NCBI RefSeq assembly: GCF_018070045.1
Contig: NZ_JAGPYK010000005.1
Span: 292,093 to 356,092, forward strand
Direction: 5' to 3'
Source of the DNA: Micromonospora sp. U21
GTDB taxonomy: Bacteria > Actinomycetota > Actinomycetes > Mycobacteriales > Micromonosporaceae
DNA length: 64,000 bases
Numbering within the stretch: position 1 is the first letter of the stretch; each line of letters begins with the position of its first letter. Below are positions 16,266-24,510 of this stretch, piece by piece. The notes under the pieces were generated by a model, which was not told the DNA's origin, made no database searches, and was given only the letters and a program-made list of their open reading frames with translations. A program made the position numbers and the translations under genes.

Positions 16266-17306
16266 ATGGTCAACTGGGTTGTCTCACTCGCCGGGCCCCG
16301 ACGGATCAGCCTCGAGCCCTGCCCACCGGATCCGCTCGGTCCCGGCCAGGTCCGGGTCCGCACCTGCTACTCCGGCATCTCGGCCGGCACTGAGCTCACC
16401 CTCTACCGGGGCAGCAATCCACGACTCAGCAAGGACTGGGACGACGCCGCCCGGATGTTCGTGCCTCGGCAGACCCCGGTGCCCTACCCGCTGATCGGCT
16501 TCGGGTACGAGGAGGTTGGCGAGGTCGTCGAGGTGGCCCCGGAGGTCACCGACCGGCACCCGGGGCAGCTGGTCTGGGGCATCTGGGGGCACCGCGCCGA
16601 GGCGGTGCTGCCCGCCGGGGCGGTCCGCCCTCTGCCCGCCGGCCTGGACCCGCTCGCCGCGGTCTTCGCCCGGCCGGGCGCCATCGCGCTGACCGCCGTG
16701 CTCGCCGGCGACCTGCACCTCGGCGACTGGGTCGGTGTCTTCGGGCAGGGCGTCATCGGGCTGCTCGCCACCCGGCTCGCGGTGCTCTCCGGCGCCCGGG
16801 TGGTGGCGATCGACCGGGTGCCCGACCGTCTGGAGCACGCCGCCCGCTACGGTGCCCGTTCGACAGTGGACGCCGGCGCCGAGTCCGCCGCCGCCGTGCT
16901 GCGCCATGCCACCGGCGGCCGGGGCGCGGACGTCTGCCTGGAGTTGTCCGGGGCGTACCCGGCGCTGCACGAGGCGATCCGGTCCACCGCACACGCCGGC
17001 CGGGTCGTGGCCGCCGGCTTCTACCAGGGCCAGGCCGACGGGCTCGGCCTCGGCGAGGAGTTCCACCACAACCGCATCCAGTTGGTGGCCGCCCAGGTCT
17101 CCGGCCCCACCCCCGCGCCGAGCATGGCCGGCCGGTGGACCGGCGACCGGGTGACACAGACCTTCATGGAGCTGGTGGCTGAGCACAGCGTCGACCCGTT
17201 GCCGCTGGTCAGCCACATCGTCGACGCCAGCGCCGTCGCCGACGCCCTCGCGCTGCTCGACCGCGGCGCCGGTGACGTCCTCCAAGTGGTGTTGAGGTTC
17301 TCATGA
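16266..17306 (+). CDS. Zinc-type alcohol dehydrogenase-like (MDR) oxidoreductase
   Basis: 346 aa, MVNWVVSLAGPRRISLEPCPPDPLGPGQVRVRTCYSGIS at the start gives the GroES-like domain. The Rossmann part has VGVFGQGVIGLLATRLAVLSGARVVAID (GxGxxG). The usual structural-zinc cysteines are absent, and Cys/His zinc ligands are not obvious, so it is probably a zinc-free or atypical member. In Micromonospora-type sugar loci such enzymes oxidise sugars or cyclitols. Its stop overlaps the next start (ATGA), so it is co-translated with the isomerase. Confidence 0.85.
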   Translation: MVNWVVSLAGPRRISLEPCPPDPLGPGQVRVRTCYSGISAGTELTLYRGSNPRLSKDWDDAARMFVPRQTPVPYPLIGFGYEEVGEVVEVAPEVTDRHPGQLVWGIWGHRAEAVLPAGAVRPLPAGLDPLAAVFARPGAIALTAVLAGDLHLGDWVGVFGQGVIGLLATRLAVLSGARVVAIDRVPDRLEHAARYGARSTVDAGAESAAAVLRHATGGRGADVCLELSGAYPALHEAIRSTAHAGRVVAAGFYQGQADGLGLGEEFHHNRIQLVAAQVSGPTPAPSMAGRWTGDRVTQTFMELVAEHSVDPLPLVSHIVDASAVADALALLDRGAGDVLQVVLRFS

Positions 17307-18124
17307 CCACCATCGCGCTGGCCTGTCAGGAACAGCTCCTGCCGGGCACCGACCTGATCCAGAAGTACGCCCTCGCCACGGCCCTCGGCTACCAGGGCAT
17401 CGAGCTGCGCGGACGCGGCGACCTCGCTCTCGCCCGCCGGCTGCCCGAGCTGCACCGGGCCCGCGCCGCCGGGGTGGTGATGCCCACCGTCTGCGTCGAG
17501 ATGGACCACTTCATCGGCGACTTCGACCCGGCCCGGTCCGCCGACGCGGTGCGCAACCTGCGCTCCCAGCTCTCGGTCATCGCCGAGCTGGGCGGCGTCG
17601 GGGCGATGACACCGGCGTCCTGGGGGATGTTCTCCCGGCGGCTGCCGCCGTTCGTGCCGCCGCGCCCGCCGACCGGCGACCGGCAGGTGCTCCTCGACGC
17701 CCTCGGCGAGCTGGGCGGGCACGCCCGGGCCGAGGGGGTCACCCTGTTCCTGGAACCCCTCAACCGGTACGAGGACCACATGGTCAACCGGCTCGACGAG
17801 GCGGTCGCGCTCTGCGCGGCGGTCGGGCTCCCCTCCGTGCGGGTGGTCGCCGACACCTTCCACATGAACATCGAGGAGGACGACGTGCACCGGGCGCTGC
17901 GCGCCGCCGCGCCGTACCTCGGTCACGTGCAGGTCAGCGACTCCAACCGGTACCAACCCGGCGCCGGGCACCTGAACTGGCCGGCGCTGGTGCGGACCCT
18001 GCTGGAGCTGGACTACCGGGGCTGGCTGGCGCTGGAGTGCCGGCTACGCGGGGACCCCGTCCGCGCCCTCCAGCAGGCCGCCACGGTGCTGCGGCACGCG
18101 CTGCCCCGGCGGGCCGCGGCATGA
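17303..18124 (+). CDS. Sugar phosphate isomerase/epimerase (AP_endonuc_2 TIM barrel)
   Basis: 273 aa. Barrel strands carry YQGIELRGRGDL, VVMPTVCVEMDHFIGDF, GVTLFLEPLNRYEDHMVNRL, VRVVADTFHMNIEEDD and LGHVQVSDSNRYQPGAGHLNWPAL. The residues E (FLEPLNRYE), D/H (ADTFHMN), H (GHVQVSD) and E (ALECR) match the metal and substrate ligands of xylose isomerase-like/IolE-IolI proteins. It probably interconverts an imported sugar or cyclitol. Coupled by 4-bp overlaps to both neighbours. Confidence 0.88.
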   Translation: MTTIALACQEQLLPGTDLIQKYALATALGYQGIELRGRGDLALARRLPELHRARAAGVVMPTVCVEMDHFIGDFDPARSADAVRNLRSQLSVIAELGGVGAMTPASWGMFSRRLPPFVPPRPPTGDRQVLLDALGELGGHARAEGVTLFLEPLNRYEDHMVNRLDEAVALCAAVGLPSVRVVADTFHMNIEEDDVHRALRAAAPYLGHVQVSDSNRYQPGAGHLNWPALVRTLLELDYRGWLALECRLRGDPVRALQQAATVLRHALPRRAAA

Positions 18125-19479
18125 CCGCTGGCGCCCCGGCCCGCACCGGCGGGCCGTCCGACCTCGCCGGGCTGCGCCGGCTCGCGGTCGCCACCCTCGA
18201 CGCCAACTGGGAGCACGACCACACCGTGCCCTCGCGCACGCTCTACCCGCACCAGTGGAGCTGGGACTCCGCGTTCATCGCCATCGGGCTGGCCCGGGTC
18301 CGTCCCGAGCGGGCCTGGCGGGAACTGGCGAGCCTGTTCCGGGCGCAGTGGGCCGACGGGCGGGTGCCGCACATCGTGTTCAACCCGGCGCTACGGGTCG
18401 GCGCGTACTTCCCGGGGCCGGAGCTGTGGCGGTCGGCGACTGCCGAGGGGACGCCGGCCGTCGACACCTCCGGCCTGGTCCAGCCGCCGGTACACGCCCT
18501 CGCCGCGTGGCTCGCGTACCGGCGGGCGCCCGATCCGGCCGGCCTGGCCGCGCTGCGCCGTCTCTATCCCGCGCTGGTGGCCCAGCAGCGCTACCTGGCC
18601 CAGCGGCGGGACCTGACCGGGGACGGGTTGGCCTGCATCGTGCACCCCTGGGAGTCCGGCCTGGACAACAGCCCGGCCTGGGACGAGCCGATGGCCGCGG
18701 TGCCGGCCGAGGCAACGGTGATGCGCGCGTACCGCCGGCACGACACCGCGCACGCCGACGCCGCGCACCGCCCCACGGACCTGGACTACGCGCGTTACCT
18801 GGCGATCGTCGCCGCCTACCGGGACCGCGGCTACTCCGACCATGGCCTCGCCGAGGGCCACCCGTTCCTGGTGGAGTGCCCGCTGTTCAACGCGGCGTTC
18901 GGGGCGGCCGAACACGCGCTGGCCGAGATCGCCGCGCTGGTCGGCGTCGACCCGGGGCCGCACCGGGCCCGCGCGACCCGGATTACCGAGGCCCTGGTGC
19001 GCCGGTTGTTCGACCCGGCCACCGGCACGTTCGCCCCCCGTGACCTGCGCACCGACCGGCTGGTTCCGGCGCGCACCGTGCTCGGGCTGGCGCCGCTGAT
19101 CCTGCCCGGCCTGCCGGCCCGGCAGGCCGACGCGCTGGTCGTGGAGGCCCGGTCGGCGCGCTTCGGGGTGGCGCCGCGAATGGAGCGCCCGCTGCCCAGC
19201 CACGACCGGACCGCTCCGGACTTCGAGCCGTTGCGGTACTGGCGCGGGCCGAGCTGGCTGAACGTCGGCTGGCTGGTGCGGCGCGGGCTGCTCGCGCACG
19301 GGCACCCGGAGCTGGCGGCCGGGCTGCGCCGGTCCATGATCGGCCTGGTCGCCGGGGCCGGATGCCACGAGTATTTCCATCCGGACACCGGCGCAGGGTT
19401 GGGCTCGCCGGCGTTCAGTTGGACCGCCGCGCTGCTGCTCGACCTGTTGGCCGAGGACGTTGGGACCGCGCCGGGCTGA
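18121..19479 (+). CDS. GH63/MGH1-like (alpha/alpha)6-barrel glycoside hydrolase
   Basis: 452 aa, ATG overlapping the isomerase stop. Signature segments are PHQWSWDSAFIAIGLARV, WADGRVPHIVFNP, VHPWESGLDNSPAWDEPM (Glu and Asp at the expected catalytic region), ECPLFNAAFGAAEHALAEIA and YWRGPSWLNVGWLVRRGLL, ending EYFHPDTGAGLGSPAFSWTAALLLDLL. This is the mannosylglycerate hydrolase/GH63-like fold. No signal peptide, so it should act in the cytosol on a sugar brought in by the divergent importer. Confidence 0.88.
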   Translation: MTAGAPARTGGPSDLAGLRRLAVATLDANWEHDHTVPSRTLYPHQWSWDSAFIAIGLARVRPERAWRELASLFRAQWADGRVPHIVFNPALRVGAYFPGPELWRSATAEGTPAVDTSGLVQPPVHALAAWLAYRRAPDPAGLAALRRLYPALVAQQRYLAQRRDLTGDGLACIVHPWESGLDNSPAWDEPMAAVPAEATVMRAYRRHDTAHADAAHRPTDLDYARYLAIVAAYRDRGYSDHGLAEGHPFLVECPLFNAAFGAAEHALAEIAALVGVDPGPHRARATRITEALVRRLFDPATGTFAPRDLRTDRLVPARTVLGLAPLILPGLPARQADALVVEARSARFGVAPRMERPLPSHDRTAPDFEPLRYWRGPSWLNVGWLVRRGLLAHGHPELAAGLRRSMIGLVAGAGCHEYFHPDTGAGLGSPAFSWTAALLLDLLAEDVGTAPG

Positions 19480-19535
19480 GCACGCCCGGTGCGTCGGCGT
19501 ACCGTGTCCTCTTCCCACGGACGGCAAGGAGCATC

Positions 19536-19934
19536 GTGCCCGAGATCGACAAGGTGGCCTGGATCCTCATCGAGGACGGGCGGGTGCTGAGCACCCGCTC
19601 CCGAGGCAAGGACGTCTGGTATCTGCCGGGCGGCAAGCGTGAGCCGGGGGAGACCGACCTGGACACGCTGCGCCGGGAGGTCGCCGAGGAGTTGAGCGTC
19701 GCGGTGGACGTCGCCGGCGCCGTGCACGTCGGCACTTTCACCGCCCAGGCGCATGGCCACGCCACCGGCACGACGGTACGCATGACCTGCTACCGCGCCG
19801 AGCACGACGGCGAGCTGAGGCCGGCCAACGAGATTGCCGAGCTGGCCTGGCTGGGGTACGCCGACCGGCACCGCACCTCCCCGGTCGACCAGGTCATCTT
19901 CGACCATCTGTTGGCGGCCGAGCTGCTGCGCTGA
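19536..19934 (+). CDS. NUDIX hydrolase
   Basis: 132 aa from a GTG preceded by AAGGAG. The NUDIX box GGKREPGETDLDTLRREVAEEL has G, E, RE and EE in register, but Ser replaces the usual Gly after it. Small single-domain enzyme for a nucleoside diphosphate derivative; the substrate is unknown. Confidence 0.9.
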   Translation: MPEIDKVAWILIEDGRVLSTRSRGKDVWYLPGGKREPGETDLDTLRREVAEELSVAVDVAGAVHVGTFTAQAHGHATGTTVRMTCYRAEHDGELRPANEIAELAWLGYADRHRTSPVDQVIFDHLLAAELLR

Positions 19935-19976
19935 CGGCGCAGTTTGCCGGCACCCGCCCGGGGTAAGCGCCCGGGC

Positions 19977-20564
19977 GTGACCGACAGGGCGGGCGGCGGG
20001 CAGTTCCCACACTTCATCGACGCGGTGTCCCGCCGGTCCGGCCTGCCGACCGAGCAGGCCGCCGCCGTCGCCCGCGCGGTGCTCCAGACGATGGCCGAAC
20101 GGGTGACCGGCAGCCCGCCGGACCCCCTCGCAGGGCACCTCCCGGACGACCTCGACGGCTACCTGACCGACCCGGCCCCGCCGGCCGCGGCCGCCGGCCC
20201 GGACAGCGCCGTGGGTGGGCTGGACAGCGGCGTGGGCGGCCCGGAGAGCGGCGTGGCCGGGCTGGATGCCGGCGTGGCCGGGCCGGACAGCGCCGTGGGC
20301 GGGCTGGACACCGGCGTGGGCCTGGACATCGGCGGCACGGCTGCGGCCCCGCCGGCGCCGGACGGCGGGCCGGTGGAGTTCCTTCGCCGGGTGGGTGAGC
20401 GCGCCGGGGTGGACCAGGCCACCGCCCGGACCGGCACCGGCGCGGTCTTCGCGACCCTGCGCGAGGCGGTGACCGTGCGGGAGTTCCGGGAGATGGTGGC
20501 GCGGTTGCCGCGCGACGACGACGGCGAGGTCGCGCCGGCCGCACCCGATCCGTACGGGCACTAA
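19977..20564 (+). CDS. DUF2267-like protein with an internal heptapeptide repeat
   Basis: 195 aa from GTG 19977; a TTG at 19944 would add 11 residues. The N-terminal half (QFPHFIDAVSRRSGL, VARAVLQTMAERV, GHLPDDL) and C-terminal half (VEFLRRVGERAGV, TGAVFATLREAVTVREFREMVARLP) both look like halves of the DUF2267 helical domain. They are split by a low-complexity insert with six repeats of seven residues. Function unknown; DUF2267 proteins are small, soluble and often stress-associated. Confidence 0.75.
   Translation: MTDRAGGGQFPHFIDAVSRRSGLPTEQAAAVARAVLQTMAERVTGSPPDPLAGHLPDDLDGYLTDPAPPAAAAGPDSAVGGLDSGVGGPESGVAGLDAGVAGPDSAVGGLDTGVGLDIGGTAAAPPAPDGGPVEFLRRVGERAGVDQATARTGTGAVFATLREAVTVREFREMVARLPRDDDGEVAPAAPDPYGH
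20199..20324 (+). repeat. Six 21-bp tandem repeats in the DUF2267 gene
   Basis: Six in-frame units encode [PL]-[DE]-x-[GA]-V-[GA]-G, with P- and L-type units alternating. Units at 20199, 20220, 20241, 20262, 20283 and 20304. Third-base variation between units suggests the array is old or selected at protein level. Confidence 0.8.
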
Positions 20565-20930
20565 TCCGCCGCACACGTGCGTTTCGGTGAGATCCACTCC
20601 AGGTCGCAGAAATTGCGGTATCCCTGACATTCGAATGCCGCCAAGCCCCCGGAACTGGTGTCGATCATCCGACGAGTGGTCTGTCGAGCACGCGACTCCA
20701 TTGTCGCCGATCGGGAAATTCCACCGCGCAAGGAACAACGTGCCGCAAAATTGGCCGTCGGTAATCGTGTTAGGCGAAAATTCGCCGTTGCGCCAGGGGG
20801 ATGATCGGACGATATTCTCCGTCCCTCGTCCGAGCCCCGAGTCGACCCTTTGGCTCGACTCTAATCGATGATCTTTCTCGACAGTCATAGAACCCTATGC
20901 TCCTTCCATTGTGAAGTCCTGGGGGGGATC
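20565..20930 (+). promoter_or_regulatory. Leader/promoter region of the NRPS-PKS cluster
   Basis: About 370 bp with clearly lower GC than the surrounding genes. It contains AT-rich patches (20745-20790), a 7-bp inverted repeat (20839-20861) and a G-rich ribosome-binding sequence directly before the small ORF at 20931. A 95-codon frame crosses it but has atypical codon use including TTA, so I do not call a gene. It is the only sizeable non-coding region ahead of the cluster, so the main promoter should be here; no -35/-10 pair is convincing. Confidence 0.6.
20839..20861. promoter_or_regulatory. Inverted repeat, possible operator of the biosynthetic cluster
   Basis: GAGTCGA (20839-20845) and TCGACTC (20855-20861) form a perfect 7-bp dyad with a 9-nt spacer, 70 bp before the first start codon. 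The size fits a dimeric regulator; a transcript hairpin is an alternative. No pathway regulator is encoded nearby. Confidence 0.4.
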
Positions 20931-20990
20931 ATGATCGCGATTGTCGTTTGCCGCGCGCCTGTCTGTTGTGGATCGGTGTACGCGTCCTGA
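20931..20990 (+). CDS. Putative 19-aa leader peptide upstream of the first synthetase
   Basis: ATG 20931 follows a run of seven G and an A, the best ribosome-binding sequence in the region. The peptide is MIAIVVCRAPVCCGSVYAS, with three cysteines and four valines. Its TGA ends one base before the ATG (20992) of the A-T-KS gene, which itself has no good Shine-Dalgarno, so the large gene is probably translated by coupling to this ORF. A regulatory (attenuation-like) or purely coupling role is inferred; it may also be a chance frame. Confidence 0.45.
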   Translation: MIAIVVCRAPVCCGSVYAS

Positions 20991-20991
20991 A

Positions 20992-23900
20992 ATGGAAACC
21001 TCGACGCTGATCCATCGCTTCGGCGATGCCGCCGCCGCTCGTCCCAACCATCTCGCCGTACTCGGCGACACCGGCCCGCTCGACTACGCCACCCTCGCCG
21101 GCCTGGCCGGAGGGCACGCCGACCTGCTGGGCGCGGCCGGCGTCCGACCCGGTGACCGGGTCGGCCTGCTGACCGCCCACGGCGCCGGCACCATCGCCGC
21201 CATCCTCGGCACACTCGCCGCGGGCGCCACCTACGTGCCGCTCGACCCCGGTTTCCCGGAGCAGCGACTGCGCCACCTGCTCGACGCCGCCGACGTCACC
21301 GTCCTGCTCTGCGGTGGCGAGCACACCGAGCTGGCCCGTCGGCTCGCCGCCGACCGGCCCGGCCTGCGGGTCGTTCCGGCCGTCGACGTGCGGCCCGCGC
21401 CGCTGCGGCCGGCGCCGGTCGCCTCCGACGCGCTCGCGTACGTGCTGTTCACCTCCGGCTCCACCGGGCGGCCCAAGGCGGTCGGGCAGAGCCACCGCAA
21501 CCTGACGCACGTGGTGGACAACCAGATCGCCCTTCTCGACCTGCGGCCGGACGACCGGCTGAGCCTGCTCGCCTCGTTCAGCTTCGACGCGGCCATCCCC
21601 GACCTGTACCCGGCGCTGCTCACCGGCGCCACCGTCGTCCCGGTCGACCTGCGCCGGCACGGGCTGGCGTACGCCGTCGAGCAGTTGGACCGCCACGGCG
21701 TCACCGTCTACCACTCCACCCCGACGGTCTACCGGTACCTGCTGGACACCGCGGGCGTCGAGCGGCTGGACCGGGTCCGGGTGGTGCTGCTCGGCGGCGA
21801 ACAGGCCAGCTACGCCGACGCAGCCCGCGCCCGAGGCCGCTTCGCCCCCGGCTGCGTCCTGGTCAACGGCTACGGGGCCACCGAGATGACCTTCGCCGCC
21901 GGGTACGCGCTGCCGCTGGCCGACATCGACCCGGCGGCCACCGGCCCGCTGCCGATCGGCACCGCCCTGCCCGGGTACGCGCTGCGGCTGGCGCCGGACG
22001 GCGAGATCGTCGTGCGCAGCCGGCACCTCGCCCCCGGATACCTCGACCAGACCAGCGACCGGTTCGGCCACGACCCCGACGGCGTGCCGGCGTACCGCAC
22101 CGGTGACCTGGGCGAGCTGCTGCCCACCGGCGAGCTGCGCTGCCTCGGCCGGCTGGACCGGCAGGTCAAGGTGCGCGGGTTCCGGGTCGAGCTGACCGAG
22201 ATCGAGTCCGTGCTCGCCGCCGAGCCCGGCATCGCCGAGGTGCGTGCCATCGCCCGCGACGGCGAGCTGCTGGCGTACGTCCGGCCGGCCGGGCCGCCGG
22301 TGGACCCGGCGGCGCTGCGGGCCGCCCTGGCCCGGCAACTGCCCGAGTACGTGTTGCCCCGCGCCGTCGTGCCGGTCGCCGAGTTCCCGCTGACCGCCAG
22401 CGGCAAGGTCGACGAGCGGGCGCTGCCGGACCCGGCGCGGGCGGTGCCGCTCGGGGACGGGCCCGCCACCCCGACCGAGCGGGTCGTGCACGACATCTGG
22501 TGCGCCGTGCTCGGCCGGGACGAGGTCGGTCGCACCGACAGCTTCTTCGACGTCGGCGGGCAGTCCCTGCTGCTCGGCCAGGTGCAGCAGCGGCTGGCCG
22601 AACGGTTCGGTGTGGCGGTGCCGCTGCTACGGCTCTTCGATCACCCGACCGTCGCCGCCCAGGCCCGGTTGGTCGACCCGCCGGCACCGGCGAGCCCGCC
22701 GGCCCCGTCGCTGGTTGCCGCGGCGCCGACCATGCCCACCGTGCCGCCAGCCGCCGCCGGCCCGTCCGCCGCGCCGGTCGGCGTGCGCGACCACACCGGC
22801 GACGAGATCGCCGTGGTCGGCCTCGCCGGCCGGTTTCCCGGCGCGCCGGACGTCGCCACCTTCTGGTGGAACCTGTGCGCCGGGGTGGACGCCATCCACG
22901 ACCACAGCGACGAGGAGCTGGCCGCCCTGGGCGTCGGCCCGGGGCTGCGCGCCGACCCGCGGCACGTCAAGGCCACCGGCCGGCTCGACGGGGTCGCCGA
23001 CTTCGACGCGGAGTTCTTCGCCTTCGGCGACCGGGAGGCCGCCCGCACCGACCCGCAGCACCGGCTGTTCCTGGAGACCGCGTGGGAGGCGCTGGAGGAC
23101 GCGGGTCACGACCCGGCCCGGTTCCCCGGTCTGGTCGGCGTGTACGGCGCCACTTCCGTCAACCGCTACTTCCTGTTCCACCTGATGGACAACCCGACCG
23201 TGGTCGGCGACGTCGACCCGGACGACTGGGAGGCCCGGCTGGTCGGCCGGCAGCTCACCGACCACCTGCCCGGCCAGGTCGCGTACCGGCTGGGGCTGAC
23301 CGGCCCGGCGGTGGCGGTGCAGAGCGCCTGCTCCAGCTCGCTGGTGGCGGTCTGCCTCGCCGCGCAGAGCCTCGCCGACTACCAGTGCGACCTCGCGCTG
23401 GCCGGCGGGGTGAGCGTGACCTGGCCCCGGCACCGGCACACCCCCGGCGGCCTGGCCTCCCCGGACGGCCGCTGCCGCGCCTTCGACGAGGCCGCCCAGG
23501 GCGCCGGGTTCGGTTCCGGCGTCGGGGTGGTGGCCCTGCGCCGGCTCGCCGACGCGCAGGCCGACGGAGACCGGGTCCTCGCGATCCTGCCCGGCTGGGC
23601 GGTGACCAACGACGGCGCCCAGCGGGCCGGCTACGCCGTCCCCGGCCCGGCAGGGCAGGCCGCCGCGGTGGCCGGTGCGCTCGCCGCCGCCGAGGTCGAC
23701 CCCGGTGAGGTCCGCTTCATCGAGACACACGGAAGCGGCACACCGCTCGGCGACGCCATCGAGGTGGCCGCGCTGCACGAGGTGTACGAGGGCGCCGCCC
23801 CGGCCGAGACCTGCGCGCTCGGCTCGGTGAAGACCACCATCGGTCACCTCGACGCCGCGGCCGGCATCGCCGGGCTGATCAAGGCGGTGCTCGCCGTGCA

Positions 23901-24510
23901 GCACGGCATCATCCCGCCGAACCTGCACTTCACCCGCCCGCACCCGGAGATCGACCTGTCCGCCGGCCCGTTCTACGTACCTACCAAGGTGCGGGACTGG
24001 CCGGACGCGCCGCGCCGGGTCGCCGGGGTCAGCTCGTTCGGGCTGGGCGGCACCAACGCGCACGTCGTGGTGGAGCAGCCGCCCCCGGCCGAGCCGGTCG
24101 ACGGGGACCCGGCCGCGGCGCAGGTGCTGCCGGTCTCGGCGCGTACCCCGGTGGCGCTGCGGGCGGCGCTGACCCGGCTGCGTCGGCACCTGGCCGGCAG
24201 CGCCCCGGCGCTCGCCGAGGTCGCCGCGACGCTGGCGTTGGGCCGGCGCGAGTTCGGCTGCCGGGCCGCCGTCACCGCCACCGAACTGGCTGGCGCGGTC
24301 GCCGCGCTGGACGAGCTGCTGGCCACCGACGCCCGGGTGGCCGGCCCGGCCGGTGCGCTGCGCGAGCTGGCCGCCGGCTGGGTGGCCGGTCAGGCCCTGG
24401 ACTGGACGGCCCTGCACCCGGCCGGCACCGTCCGACGCACCTCGCTGCCCACCTACCCCTTCCAGCGGCAGCGGTACTGGATCGACCCCCCTCAGAAAGG
24501 CGTGCGGTGA
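20992..24510 (+). CDS. Hybrid NRPS-PKS protein A-T-KS, without acyltransferase
   Basis: 1172 aa from ATG 20992; longer starts (TTG 20941, GTG 20968) are possible. Adenylation domain about 1-490: [13 protein letters not shown] (A3), NGYGATEMTF (A5), YRTGDLGELLPTGEL (A7), PLTASGKVDE with the A10 Lys. Pocket read from alignment to GrsA: D-A-P-H-L-G-G-F-A-K, not a code I recognise. T domain with DVGGQSLLL (Ser about 525). KS about 600-1030 with intact SACSSS (Cys about 780), THGSGTPLGD and TIGHLDAAAG. After the KS-AT linker the sequence jumps to the post-AT tail LPTYPFQRQRYWID; the AT core is missing. It looks like a starter unit whose KS depends on an AT or ACP in trans. GTGA overlap with the next gene. 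Confidence 0.92.
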   Translation: METSTLIHRFGDAAAARPNHLAVLGDTGPLDYATLAGLAGGHADLLGAAGVRPGDRVGLLTAHGAGTIAAILGTLAAGATYVPLDPGFPEQRLRHLLDAADVTVLLCGGEHTELARRLAADRPGLRVVPAVDVRPAPLRPAPVASDALAYVLFTSGSTGRPKAVGQSHRNLTHVVDNQIALLDLRPDDRLSLLASFSFDAAIPDLYPALLTGATVVPVDLRRHGLAYAVEQLDRHGVTVYHSTPTVYRYLLDTAGVERLDRVRVVLLGGEQASYADAARARGRFAPGCVLVNGYGATEMTFAAGYALPLADIDPAATGPLPIGTALPGYALRLAPDGEIVVRSRHLAPGYLDQTSDRFGHDPDGVPAYRTGDLGELLPTGELRCLGRLDRQVKVRGFRVELTEIESVLAAEPGIAEVRAIARDGELLAYVRPAGPPVDPAALRAALARQLPEYVLPRAVVPVAEFPLTASGKVDERALPDPARAVPLGDGPATPTERVVHDIWCAVLGRDEVGRTDSFFDVGGQSLLLGQVQQRLAERFGVAVPLLRLFDHPTVAAQARLVDPPAPASPPAPSLVAAAPTMPTVPPAAAGPSAAPVGVRDHTGDEIAVVGLAGRFPGAPDVATFWWNLCAGVDAIHDHSDEELAALGVGPGLRADPRHVKATGRLDGVADFDAEFFAFGDREAARTDPQHRLFLETAWEALEDAGHDPARFPGLVGVYGATSVNRYFLFHLMDNPTVVGDVDPDDWEARLVGRQLTDHLPGQVAYRLGLTGPAVAVQSACSSSLVAVCLAAQSLADYQCDLALAGGVSVTWPRHRHTPGGLASPDGRCRAFDEAAQGAGFGSGVGVVALRRLADAQADGDRVLAILPGWAVTNDGAQRAGYAVPGPAGQAAAVAGALAAAEVDPGEVRFIETHGSGTPLGDAIEVAALHEVYEGAAPAETCALGSVKTTIGHLDAAAGIAGLIKAVLAVQHGIIPPNLHFTRPHPEIDLSAGPFYVPTKVRDWPDAPRRVAGVSSFGLGGTNAHVVVEQPPPAEPVDGDPAAAQVLPVSARTPVALRAALTRLRRHLAGSAPALAEVAATLALGRREFGCRAAVTATELAGAVAALDELLATDARVAGPAGALRELAAGWVAGQALDWTALHPAGTVRRTSLPTYPFQRQRYWIDPPQKGVR

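Noticed and set aside
20587..20871. Open frame of 94 codons in the cluster leader, a possible scaffold peptide for the LanB proteins
   Set aside because: Codon use is atypical (including a TTA), there is no ribosome-binding site and no leader/core pattern; treated as non-coding.
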